The notes beneath the pieces are model-generated. The model was not told the origin of the DNA, searched no databases, and saw nothing but the letters and a program-made list of their open reading frames with translations. A DNA stretch of 38,242 bases from positions 1 to 38,242 of the forward strand of contig JASJCY010000042.1 in assembly GCA_030065825.1 (NCBI GenBank), written 5' to 3'. Of this stretch, positions 7,787 to 16,100 are shown piece after piece; position 1 is the first letter of the stretch, and each line of letters starts with the position of its first letter. Source of the DNA: Nostocaceae cyanobacterium. GTDB taxonomy: Bacteria; Cyanobacteriota; Cyanobacteriia; Cyanobacteriales; Nostocaceae. Both the position numbers and the translations under genes were made by a program.

Positions 7787-9325
7787 ATGCCTCAGAATCC
7801 AGAAAGAATTGTAGACCACGTAGAACTATTCCAACAACCGGAATATAGCGAACTGTTCAAGAATAAGCGGGAACAGTTTGAAGGTGCGCACCCCCAATCA
7901 GAAGTTGAGCGGGTTTCTGAATGGACAAAAAGCTGGGAATACCGGGAAAAGAACTTTGCTCGTGAAGCTTTAACCGTTAACCCCGCTAAAGGTTGTCAAC
8001 CCCTAGGTGCTATCTTTGCTGCAGTTGGTTTTGAAGGTACTTTACCTTTCGTTCAAGGTTCTCAAGGTTGCGTTGCTTACTTCCGTACCCACCTTAGCCG
8101 TCACTACAAAGAGCCATTTTCTGCCGTATCTTCTTCTATGACTGAAGACGCAGCGGTTTTCGGTGGTTTGAACAACATGATTGATGGTTTGCAGAACTCT
8201 TACCAGCTCTACAAGCCCAAGATGATTGCTGTTTCTACCACCTGTATGGCTGAGGTTATCGGTGATGACTTGGGTGCATTCATCACCAACGCTAAGAATG
8301 CAGGTGCTGTACCTAAAGAACTTCCCGTTCCCTTTGCTCATACTCCCAGTTTCGTAGGCTCTCACATCACTGGCTACGACAACATGATGAAGGGTATTCT
8401 TTCTAACCTGACTGACGGTAAGAAGAAGAGCAAGAGCAATGGTAAACTGAACGTCATTCCTGGTTTTGATACCTACACCGAAAACAACCGCGAAATCAAG
8501 CGGATGCTCGGTTTAATGGGAATTGACTACACAATTCTCTCTGACAACAGCGATTATCTGGATTCTCCCAACAACGGTCAGTTCGATATGTACCCCGGTG
8601 GTACTAAGTTGGAAGATGCAGCAGATGCTTGCAATGCTGAAGATACCATCTTCTTACAGCACTACTCTACCGTTAAAACCCAAGACTTTGTTAAGAAGAA
8701 CTGGGATCAAAAAACCAAGGTTCTCCGTCCTTGGGGTGTTAAGGGTACTGATGAATTCTTGATGGCATTGTCAGAAATGACTGGTAAGCCCATTCCTGAG
8801 GAGTTAGAAATCGAGCGCGGTCGCTTAGTTGACGCAATGACTGACTCCTATGCGTGGATTCACGGTAAGAAATTCGCTATCTACGGCGATCCTGACCTAA
8901 TCCATGGTGTTACCAGCTTCTTGTTAGAATTGGGTGCTGAACCTGTACACATTCTGTGTAACAACGGTGAAAAGCCATTCCAGGAAGAAATGGAAGCTAT
9001 GCTCGCTGCTAGCCCCTTTGGTAAGCAAGGCAAAGTCTGGATTAAGAAAGACTTGTGGCACTTACGCAGCTTGTTGTTCACCGAGCCAGTAGACTTCTTC
9101 GTTGGTAATTCCTACGGTAAGTACCTGTGGCGCGATACTAAGATTCCTATGGTTCGCATCGGTTATCCTCTGTTTGACCGTCACCACTTACATCGCTACG
9201 CTACTCTCGGTTACAAAGGTGGTATCAACCTCCTCAACTGGATTGTTAACACCCTGTTAGATGAGATGGATCGCGTCAGCAACATTGCTGGTAAGACTGA
9301 TATTTCCTTCGACTTGATTCGCTAG
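7787..9325 (+). CDS. nifK: nitrogenase MoFe protein beta chain
   Basis: Complete 512-residue beta subunit. It forms the alpha2-beta2 MoFe protein with NifD and shares the P-cluster between subunits. The P-cluster ligands are C70 ([10 protein letters not shown]), C95 ([10 protein letters not shown]) and C153 ([13 protein letters not shown]), at the same positions as in Azotobacter. The region [20 protein letters not shown] and the C-terminal [12 protein letters not shown]-type motif ([18 protein letters not shown]) are typical. Length is normal. It starts at ATG 7787 after AGAGAG. It lies about 190 bases after the nifD stop and 380 bases before nifE. Unlike nifD and nifE it is not interrupted. 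Codon use is C-rich in third positions like nifD, as expected for a highly expressed gene. Confidence 0.98.
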   Translation: MPQNPERIVDHVELFQQPEYSELFKNKREQFEGAHPQSEVERVSEWTKSWEYREKNFAREALTVNPAKGCQPLGAIFAAVGFEGTLPFVQGSQGCVAYFRTHLSRHYKEPFSAVSSSMTEDAAVFGGLNNMIDGLQNSYQLYKPKMIAVSTTCMAEVIGDDLGAFITNAKNAGAVPKELPVPFAHTPSFVGSHITGYDNMMKGILSNLTDGKKKSKSNGKLNVIPGFDTYTENNREIKRMLGLMGIDYTILSDNSDYLDSPNNGQFDMYPGGTKLEDAADACNAEDTIFLQHYSTVKTQDFVKKNWDQKTKVLRPWGVKGTDEFLMALSEMTGKPIPEELEIERGRLVDAMTDSYAWIHGKKFAIYGDPDLIHGVTSFLLELGAEPVHILCNNGEKPFQEEMEAMLAASPFGKQGKVWIKKDLWHLRSLLFTEPVDFFVGNSYGKYLWRDTKIPMVRIGYPLFDRHHLHRYATLGYKGGINLLNWIVNTLLDEMDRVSNIAGKTDISFDLIR

Positions 9326-9338
9326 GAATTGGATAACG

Positions 9339-9365
9339 GTAAGATTAGGTTTAACCTAGTCTTAC
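9339..9365 (+). terminator. stem-loop after nifK
   Basis: GTAAGATTAGG / CCTAGTCTTAC form an 11-base stem with one G-T pair, 13 bases after the nifK stop. Only a weak T-run follows, so it may attenuate or stabilise rather than end the transcript before nifE. Confidence 0.5.
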
Positions 9366-9706
9366 TCAATGGCGTGCCAGTTTAGGAAAAGGAAAGGGCT
9401 GAAGGAAAATGGAAATAAGATTTTACCTTTTAGCTTCTACCTTTTTCTTTTTTTGTGTCCTTAAGAAACCGGGTTTTTATGAATTAAATCTGACAATATT
9501 CCAGGGCACAAAATCCGGTTTCTATGAAGATTAATCTGAGAAATAATGTCAGAAAATATATTTGCTAAGGGGTAATAAAAGTTCTGAGTTATGAGTTGCA
9601 GAAAGTGTTAGTTCACGACTCACATCTCACAACTTTTACTTTTAATAGTTACCAATTATCAAATATTAGTTATCAAATTAGCAATTAGCGATTAACTAAT
9701 TAAACT
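9366..9706. other. nifK-nifE intergenic region
   Basis: About 340 bases without a gene. It contains a degraded AGAAACCGGGTTT...ATCCGGTTTCT repeat pair (9465-9525) of the dispersed family and AT-rich sequence rich in TTAGTTATCAAATTA before nifE. Confidence 0.5.
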
Positions 9707-10297
9707 ATGATTGGCAGTCAAGGCAAAATTAATCAACTGCTCACTGAGCCAGGATGCGAGCATAATCAACAAAAAGATCAGGGAAAGAAAAATAAAGCTT
9801 GTAAACAACAGGCTCAACCAGGTGCAGCTCAAGGGGGTTGTGCTTTTGATGGAGCGATGATTGCTCTGGTACCAATTACTGATGCGGCACATTTGGTTCA
9901 CGGTCCCATCGCTTGTTCTGGTAATTCCTGGGGGAGTCGCGGTAGTTTCTCTTCTGGTCCAATGCTGTATAAAATGGGCTTTACCACGGACTTGAGTGAG
10001 AATGATGTCATCTTTGGTGGTGAAAAGCGTCTGTATAAGGCGATTGGGGAAATTGCTAAGCGATATAATCCAGCAGCAGTATTTGTTTATGCAACCTGTG
10101 TTACTGCTTTAATTGGCGATGATATTGATGCCGTTTGTAAGGTTGCTGCTAAGAAAATTGGTCTGCCTGTAATCCCCGTACATTCCGCAGGGTTTGTTGG
10201 TAGCAAAAACTTAGGAAATCGTATCGGTGGTGAAGCTTTATTAGATTATGTTGTGGGAACTGGTGAACCAAAACAATTAGAACAACACCTTTTATGA
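9707..10297 (+). pseudogene. nifE: nitrogenase cofactor scaffold NifE, N-terminal part interrupted by an element
   Basis: NifE with NifN forms the scaffold on which FeMo-cofactor is completed. The first ~188 residues are fully NifE-like: N-terminal [14 protein letters not shown], the [15 protein letters not shown] motif, [16 protein letters not shown] (C70) and [17 protein letters not shown] (C131). After DYVVGTGEP (base 10270) homology stops and the frame ends in KQLEQHLL. Normal NifE is about 450-480 residues, so roughly 60% is missing, including the second half of the fold. A serine recombinase gene begins 32 bases further on. This is the picture of a developmentally excised element rather than decay. 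The rest of nifE is nowhere in the window. Confidence 0.9.
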
Positions 10298-11736
10298 TAT
10301 GATTTTGAGACTGATTTGAACAGATTCTCATGAGAGTTTACGGTTATGCGCGCGTTAGTACCCAAGAACAAGCTGAGGAGTTCGATGCGTTAAATCAGCA
10401 AATAGCGAGGTTAAAAGGTGCGGGTGCGACGGAAGTATTGATAGATATTGAATCGGGACGTAGCGATGCTAGAAAGCAATTTAACGAGTTGCTGAAGTTG
10501 GTGCAACAAAATCAAGTTAATGAAATTATTATAACTAGGGTTGATCGTCTGGGTAGGAGTGTAATTACTATTCATAAGGCAATTGAGATTTTTGTCAAAC
10601 ATAATGTTAATTTGCGGGTATTGGATGCACCAGTGGATCCTAATAGCCCTTTTGGTTGGTTTAGTATCAATCAAATGTCGGGATTAGCTGAATTTGAATC
10701 CAGATTATTATCTCAAAGGATTAAACAAGGTAACGAATATTTTCGCCAACAACTAAAGTTTTGCATTCCTCCATTTGGCTATACCAAAGACGAAAATCAT
10801 CGCTTAACCCCAAATCAAAATATTCACGAAAAGTCTGGTAAAACTTACTTTGAAGTAGCCAAGATTATTATTGATTTAATTTTGGAAATGGGATCGCTTA
10901 AAGATGTTTGCGATTATATTTACACTGAATATGAAGTAGTTTTTTCTGTCTCTGGGTTGCGAGATTGGGTGAAAAACCTAGCACTACAGGGACATACAGC
11001 TTATTTTGTCAAGCGAAAAAAAGGTATTAACCGGGAACCAATTATTAATTTTAACACGCACGAAGCCTTAATTACTCCAGCCACATTGGACGCAATTCAA
11101 CGTAAGTTGTCAGCGAATCGCAAATACAGAAGTTCAGCTAAATCAACTCGTGGAAAATACCCACTTGCAGGTTTAATTAAATGTGTTCATTGTGGGGGGA
11201 GTATGTATCGCAACTTTTCCCGACACAAAACCAGAACTGAGTATATGCGCTGTGTTAATTACAGCAAACCAGGAAAGTATCGCTGCGAAAATTCCAAATG
11301 TACCCGACTGCGGGAAATAATAGCTCAAACTATTGCAGACTTGTGTAAAAATGCACCCAAATTAATCGGACATTTAGAAAATCAGTCGGGGACAACAGAA
11401 GTTGTTAATACTAAAGAAATTGAAAAATTAACCAACGAATTGTCGGTTCTCCGGGGACTTTGCAGTTCTAACCCAGATATAATTGAGGCAATAACTAAAA
11501 TAGAAGCAACCATTAATACCCTATCAACCCCTACCAGAATTGTTGATAGGGATGGCTTTGAGAATGCTAAGAGGAAAATAGCGATTGCTTCTCAAGCTAC
11601 ATTTTGGGAATCATTGGATGAGGAGGAACTACAAGCGGCATTATTTGAGTTTGTAGACAAGGTTGAAGTGGATTCATCGGGAACTATAACTCCTAGTTTT
11701 AAATTACCATTAACTCTATCCTCAATGCGTCCGTAG
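10271..11736 (+). mobile_element. left end of an element interrupting nifE (right end not in window)
   Basis: NifE homology ends at about 10270 and a large serine recombinase begins at 10330, as in XisF-type elements, where the recombinase gene lies beside one end. The exact crossover bases cannot be fixed without the other half of nifE. If the organisation is canonical, the element spans from here past 38242, at least 28 kb. Elements within nifE are known from surveys of heterocystous cyanobacteria. The length and cargo here are inference. Confidence 0.65.
10330..11736 (+). CDS. large serine recombinase (XisF-like), probable nifE-element excisase
   Basis: A 468-residue serine recombinase. 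The N-terminal catalytic domain shows YARVST with nucleophile S10 and R8, then IITRVDRLGRS (R70, D72, R73, R76). A recombinase domain follows from ~145 (PPFGYTKDENHRL). A zinc ribbon has C285-x-x-C288, C308 and C319/C324. The C-terminal stretch includes a short coiled coil (EIEKLTNELSVLRG, 363-376) and ends with a conserved-looking FVDKVEV. It is the same class as XisF of the fdxN element, but somewhat shorter. No XisH/XisI homologues are seen. It starts 32 bases after the broken nifE frame on the same strand, so it is placed to excise the element and restore nifE. Confidence 0.9.
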   Translation: MRVYGYARVSTQEQAEEFDALNQQIARLKGAGATEVLIDIESGRSDARKQFNELLKLVQQNQVNEIIITRVDRLGRSVITIHKAIEIFVKHNVNLRVLDAPVDPNSPFGWFSINQMSGLAEFESRLLSQRIKQGNEYFRQQLKFCIPPFGYTKDENHRLTPNQNIHEKSGKTYFEVAKIIIDLILEMGSLKDVCDYIYTEYEVVFSVSGLRDWVKNLALQGHTAYFVKRKKGINREPIINFNTHEALITPATLDAIQRKLSANRKYRSSAKSTRGKYPLAGLIKCVHCGGSMYRNFSRHKTRTEYMRCVNYSKPGKYRCENSKCTRLREIIAQTIADLCKNAPKLIGHLENQSGTTEVVNTKEIEKLTNELSVLRGLCSSNPDIIEAITKIEATINTLSTPTRIVDRDGFENAKRKIAIASQATFWESLDEEELQAALFEFVDKVEVDSSGTITPSFKLPLTLSSMRP

Positions 11737-11858
11737 GTATTGATAAATTCTTCGGGAGACATATCCCCAATCCTCAAGTCCCCGTAGTATCTTTCATAAG
11801 CTGCAAGTAACTTGTCGTTGAGCATTTTTAGCACTTTTTGCGAATGTGTTGAATTCAT
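11592..11858 (-). CDS. possible small protein convergent with and overlapping the recombinase
   Basis: An 88-codon frame starting at ATG 11858. The first ~50 residues (MLNDKLLAAYERYYGDLRIG, then DMSPEEFINTYGRIEDRV) look like a genuine helical protein. The C-terminal third is antisense to the recombinase end and is Ser/Asn-rich (CSSSSSND), which looks like shadow sequence. It may be a small gene whose original C-terminus was replaced when the element inserted, or a recombination directionality factor by position. No family is recognised. Confidence 0.35.
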   Translation of the reverse strand: MNSTHSQKVLKMLNDKLLAAYERYYGDLRIGDMSPEEFINTYGRIEDRVNGNLKLGVIVPDESTSTLSTNSNNAACSSSSSNDSQNVA

Positions 11859-12049
11859 AAAATATTCTGTAGCGATGTTTTTAGGTTATTTGTTGGCTAA
11901 AATTTTTCTGTTAGCAGTGAACGAATAAAGGTCGCGCAAGCTTCTGTTCAAGACAGTCTATATTTTTAGCATTCATTAGATACGAATAATGACGTTGCTA
12001 AATCAAAGTATGAATACTGTAATTAGAGTTCTTGATTAACCCTCTAAAT

Positions 12050-12065
12050 CCCCCAAAATTGGGGG
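12050..12065. repeat. CCCCCAAAATTGGGGG palindrome
   Basis: Perfect 5-base G/C arms around AAAATT, followed by TTGGGGGG. It is a common dispersed cyanobacterial palindrome, here in the gap between the recombinase and the PPOX gene (11859-12192), where no gene is seen. Confidence 0.65.
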
Positions 12066-12091
12066 TTGGGGGGCAAAATTATACTCGTTAA

Positions 12092-12187
12092 AGAAACCGG
12101 GTTTCTATAGCTGGGTAACTGATAATCAGAGTATATAAACCAAAAGAAATCCGGTTTCTCGACCCTCATGGAGTTTTATATTTATTC
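12092..12187. repeat. degraded copy of the AGAAACCGGGTTTCT repeat family
   Basis: Begins AGAAACCGGGTTTCTATAG and ends in the reverse complement of the AAACTCCCGTGAGGGTC-like start seen at 37885 (here as GACCCTCATGGAGTTTTATA). It is inverted relative to the copies at 2002-2145 and 37879-37975. It abuts the 3' end of the PPOX gene. Confidence 0.6.
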
Positions 12188-12192
12188 ATCCA

Positions 12193-12774
12193 TCAAGGAT
12201 TAACTTCTAAAGCTTCCCAATTACCTAGTTCGTTTATCATATAAATCCAACGATTTTGCGGCTCTCCTCTTAACTCTAAATGGTCAACTTTTACTGGCTC
12301 AAATAATAACAAACAAAAATTATCTAATGGCACAATTGCGTCAGGAAGTGATGGGGAAAAAGCCTCTGGATTAGCTCGTTTTTCCCCTGGATGTGCCCAA
12401 GCAAATTGGATGCGAGCATTATCTGATATTTCTTGCCAAACTAATTGACGGGCTGTTTGTAATTCCTGATCGGAATTATTACTATCAACTAAAATAATTT
12501 TCCCACTCAGACGAAATTGTTCCCGGGTTTTGGTAAAATACCAACAAATTTCTCCCCAAGGCTGTTGACGAATTTGCTCAAATTTGTCACTACGTCTGTC
12601 TGTAATAATTTTTAATTTATTTGTCTGACCCAGAAAACCGCGAAAAACTACAGTACGATTAGTAGGACGTCCATTAATTTGCACGGTCGCCAGCTGGAAG
12701 TAGCGGGAGTGGGGTTGATTACGATTACGATGGAGGGCACGTTTAAGAGGCGATCGCCACGGAGCAATAGACAT
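12193..12774 (-). CDS. PPOX-class FMN-binding protein, Alr4036 family
   Basis: A pyridoxamine-phosphate-oxidase-like protein of about 193 residues. From the ATG at 12774 it reads SIAPWRSPLKRALHRNRNQP, then SRYFQLATVQINGRPTNRTV and VVFRGFLG, the start and core of the cyanobacterial Alr4036 group. The frame is open to 12816, but the extra 14 residues do not match the family start I recall, so 12774 is preferred. Further motifs are SDKFEQIRQQPWGEICWYF and the C-terminal RWIYMINELGNWEALEVNP with the usual substrate-loop Trp. It probably binds FMN and acts on a small molecule, but the substrate is unknown for this group. It is alone on its strand with a repeat directly behind its stop. Confidence 0.85.
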   Translation of the reverse strand: MSIAPWRSPLKRALHRNRNQPHSRYFQLATVQINGRPTNRTVVFRGFLGQTNKLKIITDRRSDKFEQIRQQPWGEICWYFTKTREQFRLSGKIILVDSNNSDQELQTARQLVWQEISDNARIQFAWAHPGEKRANPEAFSPSLPDAIVPLDNFCLLLFEPVKVDHLELRGEPQNRWIYMINELGNWEALEVNP

Positions 12775-13174
12775 AAATCTAATTATTTTGGTGTACATAC
12801 TCTGATTCCGGAGCATCCCATTTTCTGAAAAAGCGCGCAGGTTTTAGACCCAAAGGGGCTTTGACCCTGTAGCTATACCGTTTTAGGGTATTGTATAAAA
12901 GGATGTTCTCCAGATTATCGGTTTTAGAACCATGGAAACCCGGTTTCTAGACTATGACCATAGTTACAGTAAATTTAGCCATTTTTTTGATTATATTTAC
13001 CTTAGTAAAAATACTAAATTGAAAGTTGAAAAAATTACATTTTTGTCTTGAGAGTAAGTTCGCGTTATAGTCTTAATCTTAGGACTTACGCACCATTTTA
13101 TGAAGCACATTTATGTATTTATGTCCAGTGCGCAAGTCCTAAATATTTTGAGGAAGGAATAAAAGTCTAAATTT
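12775..13174. other. region between PPOX gene and nrdJ
   Basis: Four hundred bases with promoters for both divergent genes. It holds GGAAACCCGGTTTCTAG near 12938 and the inverted repeat at 13079-13142. I looked for a cobalamin riboswitch because nrdJ is B12-dependent. No B12-box-like core was recognised by eye. Confidence 0.5.
13079..13142. repeat. short MITE-like inverted repeat in the nrdJ leader
   Basis: TTAGGACTTACGCAC (13079-13093) and GTGCGCAAGTCCTAA (13128-13142) are inverted with one mismatch around 34 AT-rich bases. The AGGACTTACGCA terminus is a frequent small mobile repeat end in Nostocales. It ends about 38 bases before the nrdJ start and may affect its leader. Confidence 0.7.
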
Positions 13175-13180
13175 GTGATT

Positions 13181-16100
13181 ATGGTTCGAGAGCTTGAGAG
13201 ACAACGCCAGGGTGCAAAATTTCCAGAATCCGCTCCAGCTGCAAATCCCGTATTTTTTAGAACCTATAGCCGTCGCAGCAAAGAAGGCTTACGGGAAACA
13301 TGGGAACAGGTGTGCGATCGCACTCTCCAAGGGTTAGTGGAATTGGGTAAGTTAACTGCCCAGGAGGCTGCTATTGTGGAACGGATGCAGCGTAACTTAA
13401 AATCTCTACCCAGTGGACGCTGGTTGTGGGTGGGTGGTACAGATTGGTTAGCGCAGCAGAAGAATTTTTCTGGTGCTTATAATTGCACTTCTACCAACCT
13501 GGTGGATTGGAGATCCTTTGGGTTGATGATGGATTTGGCGATGATGGGTAGCGGTACGGGAGCAGTTTTAGAACCACAATACATCGATCAGTTACCTGTC
13601 ATCCGTAATCGCGTGGAGGTGAGGATAGAGGGGGAAATTGGTAGTACACCTATTGAACAGCGTCGAGAAGCCACAGAGGTCAAAATTGACGGGAATCAGG
13701 TGACAATTTATGTGGGGGATAGCCGTCAAGGTTGGGTGAAGTCCTATCAAACCCTGTTAGAACTCTCAAGCGATGACAGATTTAGTGGGGATGTTGAGGT
13801 AATTGTCAATCTCAGCGATGTGCGTCAAGCTGGGGAAACTCTTAAGGGGTTTGGTGGTGTGGCTAATCCGGTGAAATTGCCGGGATTATATGCTCGTTGT
13901 GCAGCGATTCTGAATAAAGCGGTAGGAAGACGGTTAAATTCTGTAGAATGCTGTTTGTTAATTGATGAAGCTGCTGTGTGTATAGTGGCAGGAAATATTC
14001 GTCGCTGTCTACCAGAAGATGCTTTAGTTCATACAGAAGCAGGTTTAGTCCCCATTGCTAAAGTGCGTATAGGCGATCGCGTCCTGAGCAGTAAAGGCTT
14101 TTATCCAGTTACTAACTTGTTTATTCAAGGTGAGCAATCCCTTTGTCGCATTAAAACTGAAGATGGCTTTTTTGAATGCACAGCCGATCATAAAGTTGCT
14201 GTTTTCACAGATGTGTATGGTAACTACAAAATGCTCAAGGCTGAAGATTTGCAATCTGGAGATCGCTTGGTGTTTGTACCACAAGCCATACCAGGTACAC
14301 CTACAGAACTGCCTGAGTTTAGAGCTAAAGTAGAAAGTAAGGCTAAAGGGATTAGTGTTCCCGCTTTAACTCCTGATGTTGCTTACTTTATAGGCTATTT
14401 GCACGGTGATGGGTCAGTTAGTTCTGACGACTCAAGAGTTAGATTTCGAGTTGATGAAGATAGCCCTAAGATTTTAGAACATCTGATTGCAGTTGGGCAC
14501 AAATTTGGTTTAGAAACTTATACAGTGCGAACACCGGAACAGTGCCGAGCTAAAGCCTATGAGTTACAATTCAACTCATCAGCTTTGAATCAATATCTCA
14601 AATTATTTAAGCCAGCATTCCAGCCATTAAATATTCCTGATTGTATCTTATTAGGTACAGCCGATATTCGTAAAGCTTACCTAGCGGGTCTTGCTGATGC
14701 TAATGGGTGTCATTCTCAGGGGGTAATAGTTGCTTCAGTTCATCAGCGGTTTTTGCAGCAAGTCCAAGCACTGTACGCATCTTTGGGAATCACAGTACGA
14801 TTGGGTGGTTCAATTGGCAAGGGTAGTGGTAAATGGGAAGGTGAATTAGTAACAGTCGATGGAGCAGCATTCACAGCTGTTGAAAACTTTTTATCACAAG
14901 ATTCTATTCAGTTTTCTAGCCAAAAACGCCAGACCCCGAAATCATTTCCAGACCACGGCTTTTTGAAAGCTATGGTTGGTCCTATTATTAACAGGACTCA
15001 ATATCACTCGGGTGCTATTCACCAGCAGATGATTTTACCCACCCGGAAAAAATATGTTCCTGAAGCAACTGATTTAGTTCCAGTCAAAGTTTTAGGAGTT
15101 GAACTAAATGTACGCTCTGCACCTACTTATGATATTGAAGTTGCCACTGTTCACGAATTTGTCTGTGAAGGTATTTTGGTCTCTAACAGTGCCGGGATGC
15201 GTCAAGGTATAAGTGAAGACAATCTGTTTGCTGATGCGAAGACAAATCTCTGGCAACAAGATGCACAAGGCAATTGGCGAATCGACCCAGAACGGGATGC
15301 TCTACGGATGGCGAACCACAGTCGGGTATTTCACCATAAACCCACACTACAAGAATGTATTGATGCTGTACGTAAACAATATTACAGCGGTGAAGGTGCG
15401 ATTCAATGGGCTGGTGAAGCTTTAGTGAGAGCAAATAATGATTTGTTGTTTACTCCTGAGTTAAAAGCTGAATTTTTGCAAGTTTACGAAGGAGGGGAAG
15501 CAAAACAGTGGTTGCAGGAAAAATATCCTAATTTGGATGGGAAGGAATTAGAACATCGTTTAGGAAGGTATGGGTTAAATCCTTGTATTACTGCTGATAC
15601 TTGGATTCATACAGAAAAGGGTGCGCGACAAGTTAAAGATTTAATCGGAATACAACAAGCTGTTTATGTCAATGGAGAACTTTTTAGCACTACCCCGGAA
15701 GGTTTCTTTTTCACTGGAGTTAAACCAGTAGTTAAAGTACAAACTAAGGAGGGTTATAGTTTAAGGTTGACAGAGAATCATCAACTTTTAAAAGTAACAG
15801 CACAAACCCAGAAAAAGCAGTATTCAGAATGGTGTGAGGCTGGTAATCTTAAAAGTGGCGATCGCATTCTGATTCACAATCACCGTAATCTAGAACCTTG
15901 GGATGGTGTGGGTAGTTTTGATGAAGGATGGTTGTTGGGTAATTTCTTAGGAGATGGTTGTTTCTGTGTTCAGGAAGCTAATTATAGCTATGAAGGTAAA
16001 TTGAGATATTCGGGGGATACTCAAGTTGAAATAAAAGAGTATGCTTTAACTCAATACGGTTCAGTTAAGGAGAATTGTAGGTTGGGTAGAGCGATAGCGA

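Noticed and set aside
12775-13174. Cobalamin riboswitch upstream of nrdJ
   Set aside because: Expected from B12 dependence, but no B12-box-like core was found by eye. The only structured element is a MITE-like inverted repeat.
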